A stretch of DNA of 64,000 nucleotides from Azospirillum humicireducens. GTDB lineage: Bacteria > Pseudomonadota > Alphaproteobacteria > Azospirillales > Azospirillaceae. Under the pieces are notes generated by a model. It did not search any database. It had not been told where the DNA came from and saw only the letters and a program-made list of their open reading frames with translations. Each line of letters opens with the position of its first letter. The stretch's first letter is position 1. The stretch covers positions 1,356,501-1,420,500 of the forward strand of contig NZ_CP015285.1 of NCBI RefSeq assembly GCF_001639105.2. Reading direction: 5' to 3'. The position numbers were made by a program, and so were the translations under genes. Positions 19,598 to 27,143 of the stretch are shown one piece after another.

Positions 19598-20368
19598 CTA
19601 CAACGGCTTCAGCAGTTCGACGAAGCTCGTTTCGAACCGCGACAGCCAGAACATCATCATGGCGCCCAGGGTCAGCGCGAACAGGAACAGCCCCATCAAC
19701 ACCTGGACCGATGTGAAGAGCTGGAACACCTGCACCTGCGGCGCCAGCTTGTTCAGCAGGCCAAGAGCCAGCGCAAACAGGATGCCGGTGATCAGGAAGG
19801 GGGCCGACATCTGCACCCCCAGCAGGAAGGTCTTCGACACCAGCTGTCCGATCACATTCGCCATGTCGTCCACCGGTATCGCCGCTCCCGGCGTGAAGGT
19901 GGCATAGCTGTCGACCACCGCCATGATCAGCAGATGATGCAGGTCGGTCACGAACAGCAGCAGCAGTCCCAACCAGCCCATCAACGCGCCGGGCAGCGAG
20001 CCCGCAGAGGCCAGCGCGGGGTTGAAGATCTGGGCATTGGCCAGGCCGCTCTGCAGGCTGATGATGGTTCCGGCAACCTCCAGCGCGCCAACCAGCAGCC
20101 GCGCGATGGTGCCGAGGAAGATGCCGATCGTCATCTCGCCCGCCGCCAGCACCAGAAGCTGAAAGGGATTGCCGGGCATCGGCGGCAGCTGCGGCCGGAT
20201 CACCGGCGCCACCAGCACGCTGACCGCCAGTGCGAACAGCAGGCGCGTGCGGGGAGTGATGAAGGCGTCGCCGATGGTCGGCATCACGCTGAAGGCGGTG
20301 CCGACCCGCAGGAAGACCAACATCCAGACGAAGATCTGCTCGCCCAGAAGCTGCTGGAGAACGTTCAT
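19598..20368 (-). CDS. fliR: Flagellar export protein FliR
   Basis: A 256-residue integral membrane protein of the flagellar export gate (FliPQR), predicted to have several helices. Recognisable segments include VWMLVFLRVGTAFSVMPT near the N-terminus, RTRLLFALAVSVLVAP, and a GLLNKLAPQVQVF element near the C-terminus. FliR closes the FliP5Q4R1 helical assembly. The start ATG overlaps the fliQ stop by four bases (ATGA), indicating translational coupling. Confidence 0.97.
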   Translation of the reverse strand: MNVLQQLLGEQIFVWMLVFLRVGTAFSVMPTIGDAFITPRTRLLFALAVSVLVAPVIRPQLPPMPGNPFQLLVLAAGEMTIGIFLGTIARLLVGALEVAGTIISLQSGLANAQIFNPALASAGSLPGALMGWLGLLLLFVTDLHHLLIMAVVDSYATFTPGAAIPVDDMANVIGQLVSKTFLLGVQMSAPFLITGILFALALGLLNKLAPQVQVFQLFTSVQVLMGLFLFALTLGAMMMFWLSRFETSFVELLKPL

Positions 20369-20724
20369 CCGCCCGCCGCGGCCGCGGTCGGCGCCGGGGC
20401 CGGCGTTATGCCCGTACCGGGCGTGAAGGGGGCGCCGCCATTGTCGTGGGCGCCGACGCCGATGGCGACGATGCGGTCGGCGACCTCATGCTCGAAGAAC
20501 TCGGTCAGCTTGCCCAGCATGAAAGGCATCAGCAGGATGCTCAACCCGAAGACCAGCATCACCTTCGGCACCATGGCCAGGGTCTGCTCGCTGATCTGGG
20601 TGACGGCCTGGAAGATCGAAATCACGGTGCCCAGAAGCATCATGATGACGAGAATCGGCCCGCACACGATCACCAGAGTGACGATCGAGGTTCGGCACAG
20701 CTCGATGACTTCGGTCTCGCTCAT
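20365..20724 (-). CDS. fliQ: Flagellar export protein FliQ with C-terminal extension
   Basis: FliQ is the small two-helix component of the FliPQR export gate. Residues 1-89 are normal FliQ (two hydrophobic hairpin helices, VISIFQAVTQISEQTLAMVPK in the loop region, split by a short turn). The protein then continues for about 30 residues rich in Ala, Pro and Gly (PFTPGTG, APAPTAAAAGG), giving 119 residues against about 89 typically. The extension is in frame and ends at the ATGA overlap with fliR, so it is not an annotation artefact. It lies 42 bases downstream of fliE. Confidence 0.95.
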   Translation of the reverse strand: MSETEVIELCRTSIVTLVIVCGPILVIMMLLGTVISIFQAVTQISEQTLAMVPKVMLVFGLSILLMPFMLGKLTEFFEHEVADRIVAIGVGAHDNGGAPFTPGTGITPAPAPTAAAAGG

Positions 20725-20766
20725 GACGACATGTGCTTCGATGCGGTTGCGAAGGACGGAAGGCCG

Positions 20767-21066
20767 TCACATCGGCATGCGCAGGATTTCCTGATAGGCG
20801 TTCAGAACCTTGTCGCGAACCGCAGTGACGGTCTGCAGCGTCACCTCGGCGTTGGTCACGGCCTGGACCACCTCGTTGAGGTCGGCCTTGCCGACGGAGG
20901 CGAGTGCCGACATGTCCTCGCTCTTCTTCAAGGTGCCGATGCTCTCCTTGGCCGCCTGTTCCAGCACGTCGCCGAAGGAGGCACCGTCGCGCGCGGCCAG
21001 GCCGGGTCCGGTCGTCTTGGCGGCGGTGGTGGCGTAGGCCGCGGCGGCGTTCAGCGGATTGATCAT
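20767..21066 (-). CDS. fliE: Flagellar hook-basal body protein FliE
   Basis: A 99-residue FliE, the adaptor that joins the MS ring and export gate to the proximal rod. The C-terminal half carries the family pattern: DLNEVVQAVTNAEVTLQTV followed by VRDKVLNAYQEILRMPM-like sequence ending exactly at the terminus. Size matches the family. Gene order flgC-fliE-fliQ is standard for alphaproteobacteria. Confidence 0.96.
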   Translation of the reverse strand: MINPLNAAAAYATTAAKTTGPGLAARDGASFGDVLEQAAKESIGTLKKSEDMSALASVGKADLNEVVQAVTNAEVTLQTVTAVRDKVLNAYQEILRMPM

Positions 21067-21115
21067 GGCGGCGGTTCCGGTCGGTCAGGGAGATGGAGCG
21101 ATTGGGCGGAGGAAA

Positions 21116-21526
21116 TCAGGTGCGCAGAATGTCGATGGTGCGGGTCAGCATCTGACGCGCGGTGTCGATGGCCGACAGGTTCGCCTCGTAGCTGCGCTGA
21201 GCTTCGCGCATGTCCATCGCCTCGACCACCGAATTGACATTCGGCAGCAGGACGTAGCCGTCGGCGTCGGCCGACGGGTGGGACGGGTCGTAGCGGCGCT
21301 GGAAGTCGCCCTTGTCGACGCCGACCTTGGCGACGCGGACCTTGTCCACATCCATCGCCCGGTCCAGCTCGTTCTTGAAGATCACCGTCTTGCGGCGATA
21401 GGGCAGATCGCCCGGCGTTTCCGCCGTGGTGTTGGCGTTGGCCAGATTCTCAGCAATGACCTTCAGGCGCGTCCCTTGCGCCTTCAGGCCCGAGGCGGAT
21501 ACCGCCATCGACTTGTAGAGATCCAT
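21116..21526 (-). CDS. flgC: Flagellar proximal rod protein FlgC
   Basis: A 136-residue rod protein. The N-terminal SASGLKAQGTRLKVIAENLANANT-like stretch (about residues 9-32) and the C-terminal helix EAQRSYEANLSAIDTARQML are the conserved flagellar rod ends that form the coiled packing. The ATG at 21526 has a GAGG box 8 bases upstream; a longer open frame to 21568 adds non-family residues. It follows flgB by about 54 bases. Confidence 0.97.
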   Translation of the reverse strand: MDLYKSMAVSASGLKAQGTRLKVIAENLANANTTAETPGDLPYRRKTVIFKNELDRAMDVDKVRVAKVGVDKGDFQRRYDPSHPSADADGYVLLPNVNSVVEAMDMREAQRSYEANLSAIDTARQMLTRTIDILRT

Positions 21527-21580
21527 AGCAACCGCCTCCTCGAACGTCCGCAAACACTGAACGACCACAAAAAAAGCACG

Positions 21581-21985
21581 TCAGCCGCCGGAGCGGATCG
21601 CCGACTTGATCATCGTGACCTGTTTTTTGTACAGGTTGGTGATGGTCTGGTAGTCCATCGCGTTCTGGCCCATCCGCATCATCTGCTCTTCCAGGACGAC
21701 GTTGTTGCCGTCCGGCGCCGTTTCGTACGGGTCGCTCACCTTCTGTTCCTTGGCAAGGCCGCCGGGACCGCGGGTTCCCGCCAGATGGGACGGATCCGTC
21801 GCCACCGGAGTCAGGCGCCGGTTGTCGCTCAGCGCGTCGCGGAAGCTGAAGGACTTCAGGTCGCGGCTCTTGTACTCGGGCGTGTTGGCGTTGGCGATGT
21901 TCTGCGAAATGACTTCCTGACGCTGGGTCAGCCAGTCCATCTTGCGCGACATCAGCTTGAAGATGCCGAGATTTCCGAGGTCCAT
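21581..21985 (-). CDS. flgB: Flagellar proximal rod protein FlgB
   Basis: A 134-residue FlgB, first gene of the leftward flagellar operon. It shows RQEVISQNIANANTPEYKSRD (about residues 22-42, in two parts) and a C-terminal EEQMMRMGQNAMDYQTI helix. The start at ATG 21985 gives MDLGNLGIF, the expected family N-terminus; an upstream in-frame GTG at 22018 would add eleven residues and cannot be ruled out. The gene is divergent from flhX across the shared control region. Confidence 0.96.
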   Translation of the reverse strand: MDLGNLGIFKLMSRKMDWLTQRQEVISQNIANANTPEYKSRDLKSFSFRDALSDNRRLTPVATDPSHLAGTRGPGGLAKEQKVSDPYETAPDGNNVVLEEQMMRMGQNAMDYQTITNLYKKQVTMIKSAIRSGG

Positions 21986-22204
21986 GGCCTTGATCCCGTC
22001 CTTGATGCCTCCGGTCACACAGACCGACGCCGAACCTCCGGCAGACTAGCCATCGGAAGGCGGCACTCCCGATGGTCGCCCGTTTGCGTTAACGAAGGAT
22101 GAATCCCGGCAGTTGCCGGTCGCACCGGCGAACCGCCTTTACAGTTCGTTAAGCCTACCGGTCCAGGATGCGGGCCAGGAAGGACCTCTGGAAAAGGCCG
22201 CCTT
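21986..22204. promoter_or_regulatory. Divergent flagellar control region with CtrA-like half-sites
   Basis: About 219 bases separate flgB (-) from flhX (+). TTAACGAAGGATGAA at 22089-22103 fits the CtrA pattern TTAA-N7-TTAA with one mismatch. An 8-base inverted pair, TTAACGAA (22089-22096) and TTCGTTAA (22145-22152), brackets a GC-rich palindrome. I found no convincing sigma-54 -24/-12 element. CtrA control is inference from the motif and from cckA sitting in the operon. Confidence 0.45.
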
Positions 22205-22600
22205 TTGTCCGCGCAGTCCCGCTCCCCCGCATCGAAGCCGGCCGGTACCCCACCGGGTCCGTCCGGGCGCATGCCTGCGCGGCGTCCGGTCGCCGTCGCC
22301 CTGAAATATGAACTCGGCACGGAGACTCTGCCGCGGATCGTCGCCACCGGCAAGGGAACGGTGGCGGAGCAGATCCTGGAGGTGGCCTTCGCCAACGGCG
22401 TCAAGGTGCGCGAGGATGCCGATCTGGTCGAGATCCTGTCGGCGATCGACGTCGACAGCGACATTCCGGTGGAAGCAATCGCCGCCGTCGCGGAAATCCT
22501 AGCCTATGTCTACCGCGCGAACGGCACCCTGCCACCGGAACCGCAAGCGGAAGAGCCTGCGACGCCCTTGCCTGCCCAGACAATGGAGGACACGCCGTGA
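22205..22600 (+). CDS. FlhB C-terminal domain paralogue (FlhX/YscU-like)
   Basis: A protein of 131 residues matching only the cytoplasmic, post-cleavage part of FlhB: RRPVAVALKYELGTETLPRIVA, then EQILEVAFANGVKVREDADLVEIL and IPVEAIAAVAEILAYVYR (quoted in pieces). It lacks the membrane helices and the NPTH cleavage motif; the segment starts just after where cleavage would occur. Such FlhX-type proteins can partly substitute for FlhB-CC in substrate switching. The TTG at 22205 is the longest start; the ATG at 22271 (MPARRPVAV) is equally plausible and removes a low-complexity leader. Its stop overlaps the next start by four bases. Confidence 0.8.
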   Translation: MSAQSRSPASKPAGTPPGPSGRMPARRPVAVALKYELGTETLPRIVATGKGTVAEQILEVAFANGVKVREDADLVEILSAIDVDSDIPVEAIAAVAEILAYVYRANGTLPPEPQAEEPATPLPAQTMEDTP

Positions 22601-22998
22601 CCCGTCCGCCATCTCCGCCCCGCCCCCCTCAAGGTGCCGGATCCGTGTCCGAACTCGCCGAGCGGGCGGCAAGCCTCGGCACTGTGCTGGAAGCGGCGCG
22701 GCTGGAGGCGGAGGCCGGGGTGTTGATCGACCTTGCCGGGTTGGAGGAAAGCGTCGCCAAGCTCTGCGCCGCGGCGGAGGGGATGGCGCGCAGCGAAGCA
22801 CAGACCTTGCTCGGCCCGCTCGGCGACCTCGTCGCGGCTCTGGACACGCTGGCGGCGTCCCTGACCGACCAGCAGACCAAGCGCGAGCAGTCCCTCGCCG
22901 CCGCATTGGCGGGACGCGACGATCCGCACACCGCCCGACAGCGCGCCGCCGCCGCCTATGGGCGCACCGGTTCCGGCCGCACAGACGACCTGCCCTGA
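22597..22998 (+). CDS. Hypothetical helical protein in the flagellar operon
   Basis: A 133-residue protein starting at GTG in a GTGA overlap with flhX. After a Pro-rich start it is almost entirely helical and Ala/Leu-rich (ERAASLGTVLEAARLEAEAG, LLGPLGDLVAALDTLAASL), suggesting a coiled-coil or chaperone-like fold. No family recognised. The tight coupling between flhX and fliO makes a role in flagellar export or assembly likely, for example as an export chaperone, but this rests on context alone. Confidence 0.75.
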   Translation: MTRPPSPPRPPQGAGSVSELAERAASLGTVLEAARLEAEAGVLIDLAGLEESVAKLCAAAEGMARSEAQTLLGPLGDLVAALDTLAASLTDQQTKREQSLAAALAGRDDPHTARQRAAAAYGRTGSGRTDDLP

Positions 22999-23020
22999 TT
23001 AGAGAAAGCCCGCCGCTTCC

Positions 23021-23374
23021 ATGGATCTCGACCAGTATATCCGTTTCCTGATGGCGCTTTTCTTCGTGGTGGCGCTGATCATGGTCGTCGCCTGGGTGAT
23101 GCGCCGCCTCGGCATGGCCGGCGGCACCGTGCGCGGCCGGGCACGCCAGCGCCGGCTGAGCGTGGTGGAGGCGCTGCCGATCGACGCCAAGCGGCGGCTG
23201 GTCCTGGTCCGCCGCGATGACCGCGAGCATCTGATCCTGCTGAGCGCCAACGGCGACCTGCTGGTCGACAGCGCGCCAGCCGGCGGCTTCGACAGCGCAC
23301 TGGCCATGTCGGCCGACACAGCCCCCGTCACCTCACCAGCCGCTCCGGTCGCGACGGGGAGTCAGCCGCAATGA
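23021..23374 (+). CDS. fliO: Flagellar biosynthesis protein FliO
   Basis: A 117-residue membrane protein with one N-terminal transmembrane helix (about residues 9-28, LMALFFVVALIMVVAWVM) and a small basic cytoplasmic domain: RRLSVVEALPIDAKRRLVLVRRD then EHLILLS, which is the FliO beta-domain pattern. FliO assists assembly of the FliP ring of the export gate. The ATG overlaps nothing upstream (22 bases after the previous stop), and its stop overlaps the fliP start as ATGA, which fits the FliO-FliP partnership. Confidence 0.9.
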   Translation: MDLDQYIRFLMALFFVVALIMVVAWVMRRLGMAGGTVRGRARQRRLSVVEALPIDAKRRLVLVRRDDREHLILLSANGDLLVDSAPAGGFDSALAMSADTAPVTSPAAPVATGSQPQ

Positions 23375-24159
23375 GGGCGGTCCTCCCCCACGGTCTCGCG
23401 GGCTGCTGGAAGCCGCTGTCCGCCGGACTGCTTCTGGCGCTGGCCATCGGTGTGTTCACCGGCCTCTGCGCCGGGCCGGCGCTGGCGCAGAGCCTGACCT
23501 TCGACCTTGGCGACGCCGGCGGCACGGCAACCGGCCGCATCGTCCAGATGGTGGCACTGATCACGGTGCTGTCCCTGGCGCCGTCGATCCTGATCATGAT
23601 GACGGCCTTCACCCGCATCGTCATCGTGCTGTCCTTCCTGCGCAACGCGCTGGGCGTGCAACAGGTGCCGCCGACCACGGTGATGATGTCGCTGGCGCTG
23701 TTCCTGACCTTCTTCGTCATGGCCCCGGTGTTCGAGCGCAGCTACACCCAGGGCATCCAGCCGCTGATCAATCAGGAAATCGACGAGATGGAGGCGTTCC
23801 GCCGCACGGTGGCGCCGCTGCGCGAGTTCATGCTGAATCACACCAGCGAGAAGGATCTGCGGCTGTTCATGGACATGGCGCGCATCCAGTCGGTGCCGGA
23901 GCCGTCCGACATGCCGCTGCACGTCCTGGTCCCCGCCTTCATGATCTCGGAGATCAAGCGCGGATTCGAGATCGGGTTCCTGCTGTTCCTGCCCTTCCTG
24001 ATCATCGACATGGTGGTGTCGTCGATCCTGATGTCGATGGGCATGATGATGCTGCCGCCGACCATGGTCGCCATCCCCTTCAAGATCATCTTCTTCGTGC
24101 TGGTCGACGGGTGGTATCTGATCGCCGGATCGCTGGCGCGCAGTTTCGGCACGATCTGA
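23371..24159 (+). CDS. fliP: Flagellar export protein FliP
   Basis: A 262-residue FliP, the main component of the export gate pore. It has a cleavable signal peptide (about 40 residues ending ALAQ), then TAFTRIVIVLSFLRNALG (about 86-103), a periplasmic domain, and the C-terminal PAFMISEIKRGFEIGF and MMMLPPTMVAIPFKI blocks typical of the family. The start is the ATG in the ATGA overlap with fliO. It is the last gene of the rightward flagellar operon; 283 bases without any recognisable element separate it from kup. Confidence 0.98.
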   Translation: MRAVLPHGLAGCWKPLSAGLLLALAIGVFTGLCAGPALAQSLTFDLGDAGGTATGRIVQMVALITVLSLAPSILIMMTAFTRIVIVLSFLRNALGVQQVPPTTVMMSLALFLTFFVMAPVFERSYTQGIQPLINQEIDEMEAFRRTVAPLREFMLNHTSEKDLRLFMDMARIQSVPEPSDMPLHVLVPAFMISEIKRGFEIGFLLFLPFLIIDMVVSSILMSMGMMMLPPTMVAIPFKIIFFVLVDGWYLIAGSLARSFGTI

Positions 24160-24442
24160 GGAACGGGCGCGGGTGACGGCCACACGCGGGGATTGAGACA
24201 CCCTGCGCACTTCGTCGCATCCCCCGCGCATGGGCGGCACCACGCAAGCACACGCTGGCGTCCGCCGTTGTAAACGCGTATGAGGAAGCCGATGAGCGCA
24301 GGCGGGGGATCGGCAAGGGGGCCGGACCGCCTGATGGCATCGACCTGTCGTGACCGCCGAACCGGGGGGCGACAGTTCGGGCCGTCGCGGTCGCACCGGG
24401 CGCCATCGCAACGACGGACCAACCTCGGACCGCAACCACTGC

Positions 24443-26341
24443 ATGACTGACACCGCTTTGAAGGCCGCGCCGCCAGACACCGGCAAGCTCGCGACGCTGA
24501 CCCTGGGTGCGCTCGGGGTCGTTTTCGGCGACATCGGCACCAGCCCGCTCTATACGCTTCGCGAATGCTTCGGCGGCGAGCATGGGCTGGCACTGACCCC
24601 CGACAACATCCTCGGCATCATGTCGCTGGTGTTCTGGGCCCTGGTGATGGTCGTCACCGTCAAGTATGTGGGCTTCGTCATGCGGGCCGACAACAAGGGC
24701 GAAGGAGGAATCCTGTCCCTGCTGGCTCTGGCGTCGAAGACACGGCCGGATGCGTCGGGCCGGCTCACGCTGCTGACCGCGCTGGGACTGTTCGGGGCTG
24801 CGCTGTTCTACGGTGACGGCATGATCACCCCGGCAATGTCCGTGCTGTCCGCGGTCGAAGGCCTGGAGGTGGCGGAGCCGGCGCTGGAGTCGGTCGTGGT
24901 GCCGCTGACCGTCGCCATCCTGATCGCCCTGTTCGCCATCCAGAGCCATGGCACGTCGCGCGTCGGTGCACTGTTCGGCCCGATCATGCTGGCATGGTTC
25001 TCCACGCTCGGCATCCTGGGGCTGGTCGAGGTGATTCAGCAGCCGGGCGTCCTGGTCGCCTTCAACCCGCTCTACGCCATTTCCTTCTTCGCCAACCACG
25101 GCGTGGCCGGCTTCCTGGTGTTGGGCGCCGTCGTGCTGGCGGTGACCGGCGGCGAGGCTCTCTATGCCGACATGGGCCATTTCGGCCGCCGCCCGATCCA
25201 GGTGGCATGGCTGGCCGTGGTGCTGCCGGCGCTCCTGCTCAACTATCTGGGCCAGTGCGCGCTTCTGCTGACCGATCCGTCGGCGGTGCGCAGCCCCTTC
25301 TATCTGCTGGCGCCGGAATGGGGGCTCTATCCCCTGATCGGCCTGTCGACGGCCGCCACCGTCATCGCCAGCCAGGCGGTGATCTCCGGCGTCTTCTCCC
25401 TGACCCGGCAGGCGGTGCAGTTGGGCCTCTGCCCACGCCTGGACATTCGCCACACCTCCAACGAGGAGGAGGGGCAGATCTACATTCCCCGCGCCAATTG
25501 GGGCCTGCTGGCCGCGGTGCTGGGGTTGGTGGTGCTGTTCCAGTCCTCCAGCCGTCTCGCGGCCGCCTACGGCATCGCGGTGACCGGCGACATGATCATC
25601 ACCACCACCCTGTTCCTGGTGGTCGCGCGCCGCCGCTGGAACTGGAGCCTGCCGCTCTGCCTCGCCGTCGGGGCGGTGTTCCTGACCATCGAGATCTCCT
25701 TCTTCGCCGCCAACGCGGTGAAGATTCCCCATGGCGGCTGGGTGCCCCTGGTGATCGCCGTCCTCACGCTCGGCCTGATGGCCACCTGGCGCCGCGGCCG
25801 GGCCGTTCTGACCATGCGGCTGGCCGAGGAATCGCTGCCGCTCGACGCCTTCATCAGGCGGCAGGCGAAGTCCTCCGACATCCTTCGGGTGAAGGGCACG
25901 GCGGTCTTCATGACCTCCAGTTCCAACACCGTACCCATCGCGCTGCTGCACAACCTGAAGCACAATCAGGTCCTGCATGAGCGCGTCGTCTTCGTCACCG
26001 TGGTGGTGGAGGATGTGCCCCGCGTCCCCGCCAAGGACCGCGTGGTGGTGGAAGGCCTGGCCGAAGGCTTCTACCGCATCACCGTGCGCTACGGCTTCTC
26101 GCAGGAGCCGAACATCCCGAAGGCGCTGCGGCTGTGCAAGGCGTTCGGGCTGGAGTTCGACGTGATGGCGACCTCCTTCTTCCTCGGCCGGGAGACGCTG
26201 ATTCCGCAAATGAACTCGCAGATGGCGCTGTGGCGGGAGAAGCTGTTCGTGGTGATGTCCCGCACATCGGTCAGCGCCACCGACTTCTTCAAGCTGCCGC
26301 CCAACCGCGTGGTGGAGTTGGGAACGCAGGTGCAGTTGTAG
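24443..26341 (+). CDS. kup: Low-affinity potassium transporter Kup
   Basis: A 632-residue KUP/HAK family K+:H+ symporter. The GDIGTSPLYT signature is at residues 29-38, followed by about twelve membrane helices to residue 430 and a cytoplasmic C-terminal domain (about 450-632) with the FMTSSSNTVPIALLHNLKHN and MATSFFLGRETLIP segments. Start: ATG 24443 gives MTDTALKAAP directly before the conserved region; the frame is open to 24350 but that part is unlike the family. It is probably a single-gene unit closed by the hairpin at 26355. Confidence 0.96.
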   Translation: MTDTALKAAPPDTGKLATLTLGALGVVFGDIGTSPLYTLRECFGGEHGLALTPDNILGIMSLVFWALVMVVTVKYVGFVMRADNKGEGGILSLLALASKTRPDASGRLTLLTALGLFGAALFYGDGMITPAMSVLSAVEGLEVAEPALESVVVPLTVAILIALFAIQSHGTSRVGALFGPIMLAWFSTLGILGLVEVIQQPGVLVAFNPLYAISFFANHGVAGFLVLGAVVLAVTGGEALYADMGHFGRRPIQVAWLAVVLPALLLNYLGQCALLLTDPSAVRSPFYLLAPEWGLYPLIGLSTAATVIASQAVISGVFSLTRQAVQLGLCPRLDIRHTSNEEEGQIYIPRANWGLLAAVLGLVVLFQSSSRLAAAYGIAVTGDMIITTTLFLVVARRRWNWSLPLCLAVGAVFLTIEISFFAANAVKIPHGGWVPLVIAVLTLGLMATWRRGRAVLTMRLAEESLPLDAFIRRQAKSSDILRVKGTAVFMTSSSNTVPIALLHNLKHNQVLHERVVFVTVVVEDVPRVPAKDRVVVEGLAEGFYRITVRYGFSQEPNIPKALRLCKAFGLEFDVMATSFFLGRETLIPQMNSQMALWREKLFVVMSRTSVSATDFFKLPPNRVVELGTQVQL

Positions 26342-26354
26342 GGCCGGCAAATCC

Positions 26355-26394
26355 GCTGTTCCCCTCTGTCCTCAGCACGGGCAAGGGGAACAGC
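26355..26394 (+). terminator. Hairpin downstream of kup
   Basis: An 11-bp perfect stem (GCTGTTCCCCT at 26355-26365 with its complement at 26384-26394) closes an 18-base loop, 13 bases after the kup stop. No T-run. Confidence 0.55.
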
Positions 26395-26530
26395 AATCCG
26401 AAAGGCCTACCTCCTTCGAGAAAAGAAAATCGCTGCCCGATCGGAGAATAGCTGTGATCCGACCGGAAGCCTCCCCCGTAACGGTGGTGTGTCCGCGGGA
26501 AGCGGACCTTCACCGATAAGAGGGAATGCT

Positions 26531-27076
26531 ATGAAGAAGGTTGCCACCGTGGCGATCGCCACCCTTCTTTTTGCCGGTTGCGCCAATGCCGCCATGGAAA
26601 AGATGGTTGGCGGTGCCCCGATGTACCCCAACAAGACCATCGTTGAAAACGCGTCCCAGTCGAAGGACCACACCACGCTGGTCGCCGCCGTGAAGGCCGC
26701 CGGGCTGGTCGACACGCTGAGCGGCAAGGGCCCCTTCACCGTCTTCGCCCCCACAAACGCGGCCTTCGCCGCCCTGCCCGCCGGCACCGTCGACACGCTG
26801 CTGAAGCCGGAGAACAAGGGCCAGTTGACCAAGGTGCTGACCTATCACGTCGTACCGGGCAAGATCGACGCCAAGGATCTCGTGGCCGACATCAAGAAGG
26901 GCAACGGCAAGGCGATGCTGAAGACGGTGGAAGGCATGCCGCTGACCTTCACCCAGTCCGGCGACGCCGTGATGGTCGCCGACGCGTCTGGCACCATGGC
27001 CCGCGTCACCATCGCCGACGTCCAGCAGTCGAACGGCGTGGTCCACGTCATCGACAAGGTTCTGCTGCCGAAGTAA
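26531..27076 (+). CDS. Fasciclin-domain secreted protein
   Basis: A 181-residue extracytoplasmic protein. Residues 1-20 form a signal peptide (KKVATVAIATLLFAGCANA) that ends in an AxA-type site; the FAGC just before it is close to a lipobox but has Phe at -3. The rest is one fasciclin (FAS1) domain with both conserved blocks, FTVFAPTNAAFAALP (about 75-89) and ADVQQSNGVVHVIDKVLLP (about 162-180). FAS1 domains mediate adhesion; in rhizobia related proteins affect nodulation. The ATG has a GAGGGAA box. Stands alone. Confidence 0.93.
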   Translation: MKKVATVAIATLLFAGCANAAMEKMVGGAPMYPNKTIVENASQSKDHTTLVAAVKAAGLVDTLSGKGPFTVFAPTNAAFAALPAGTVDTLLKPENKGQLTKVLTYHVVPGKIDAKDLVADIKKGNGKAMLKTVEGMPLTFTQSGDAVMVADASGTMARVTIADVQQSNGVVHVIDKVLLPK

Positions 27077-27091
27077 GGGCGCGGAAGGGGC

Positions 27092-27131
27092 GGCGGGACG
27101 GGTCCGTTCCCCCCGCAGGGTGCGTCCCGCC
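27092..27131. terminator. Inverted repeat between convergent genes
   Basis: GGCGGGACG (27092-27100) pairs with CGTCCCGCC (27123-27131) across a 22-base loop, between the fasciclin gene and the convergent TPR gene. It could serve as a terminator for either strand, but there is no T-run. Confidence 0.4.
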
Positions 27132-27143
27132 ACCTCACCGTCG

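Noticed and set aside
24086-26350. Leftward frame of 754 residues opposite kup
   Set aside because: Same antisense signature; no motif, while kup is certain on the plus strand.
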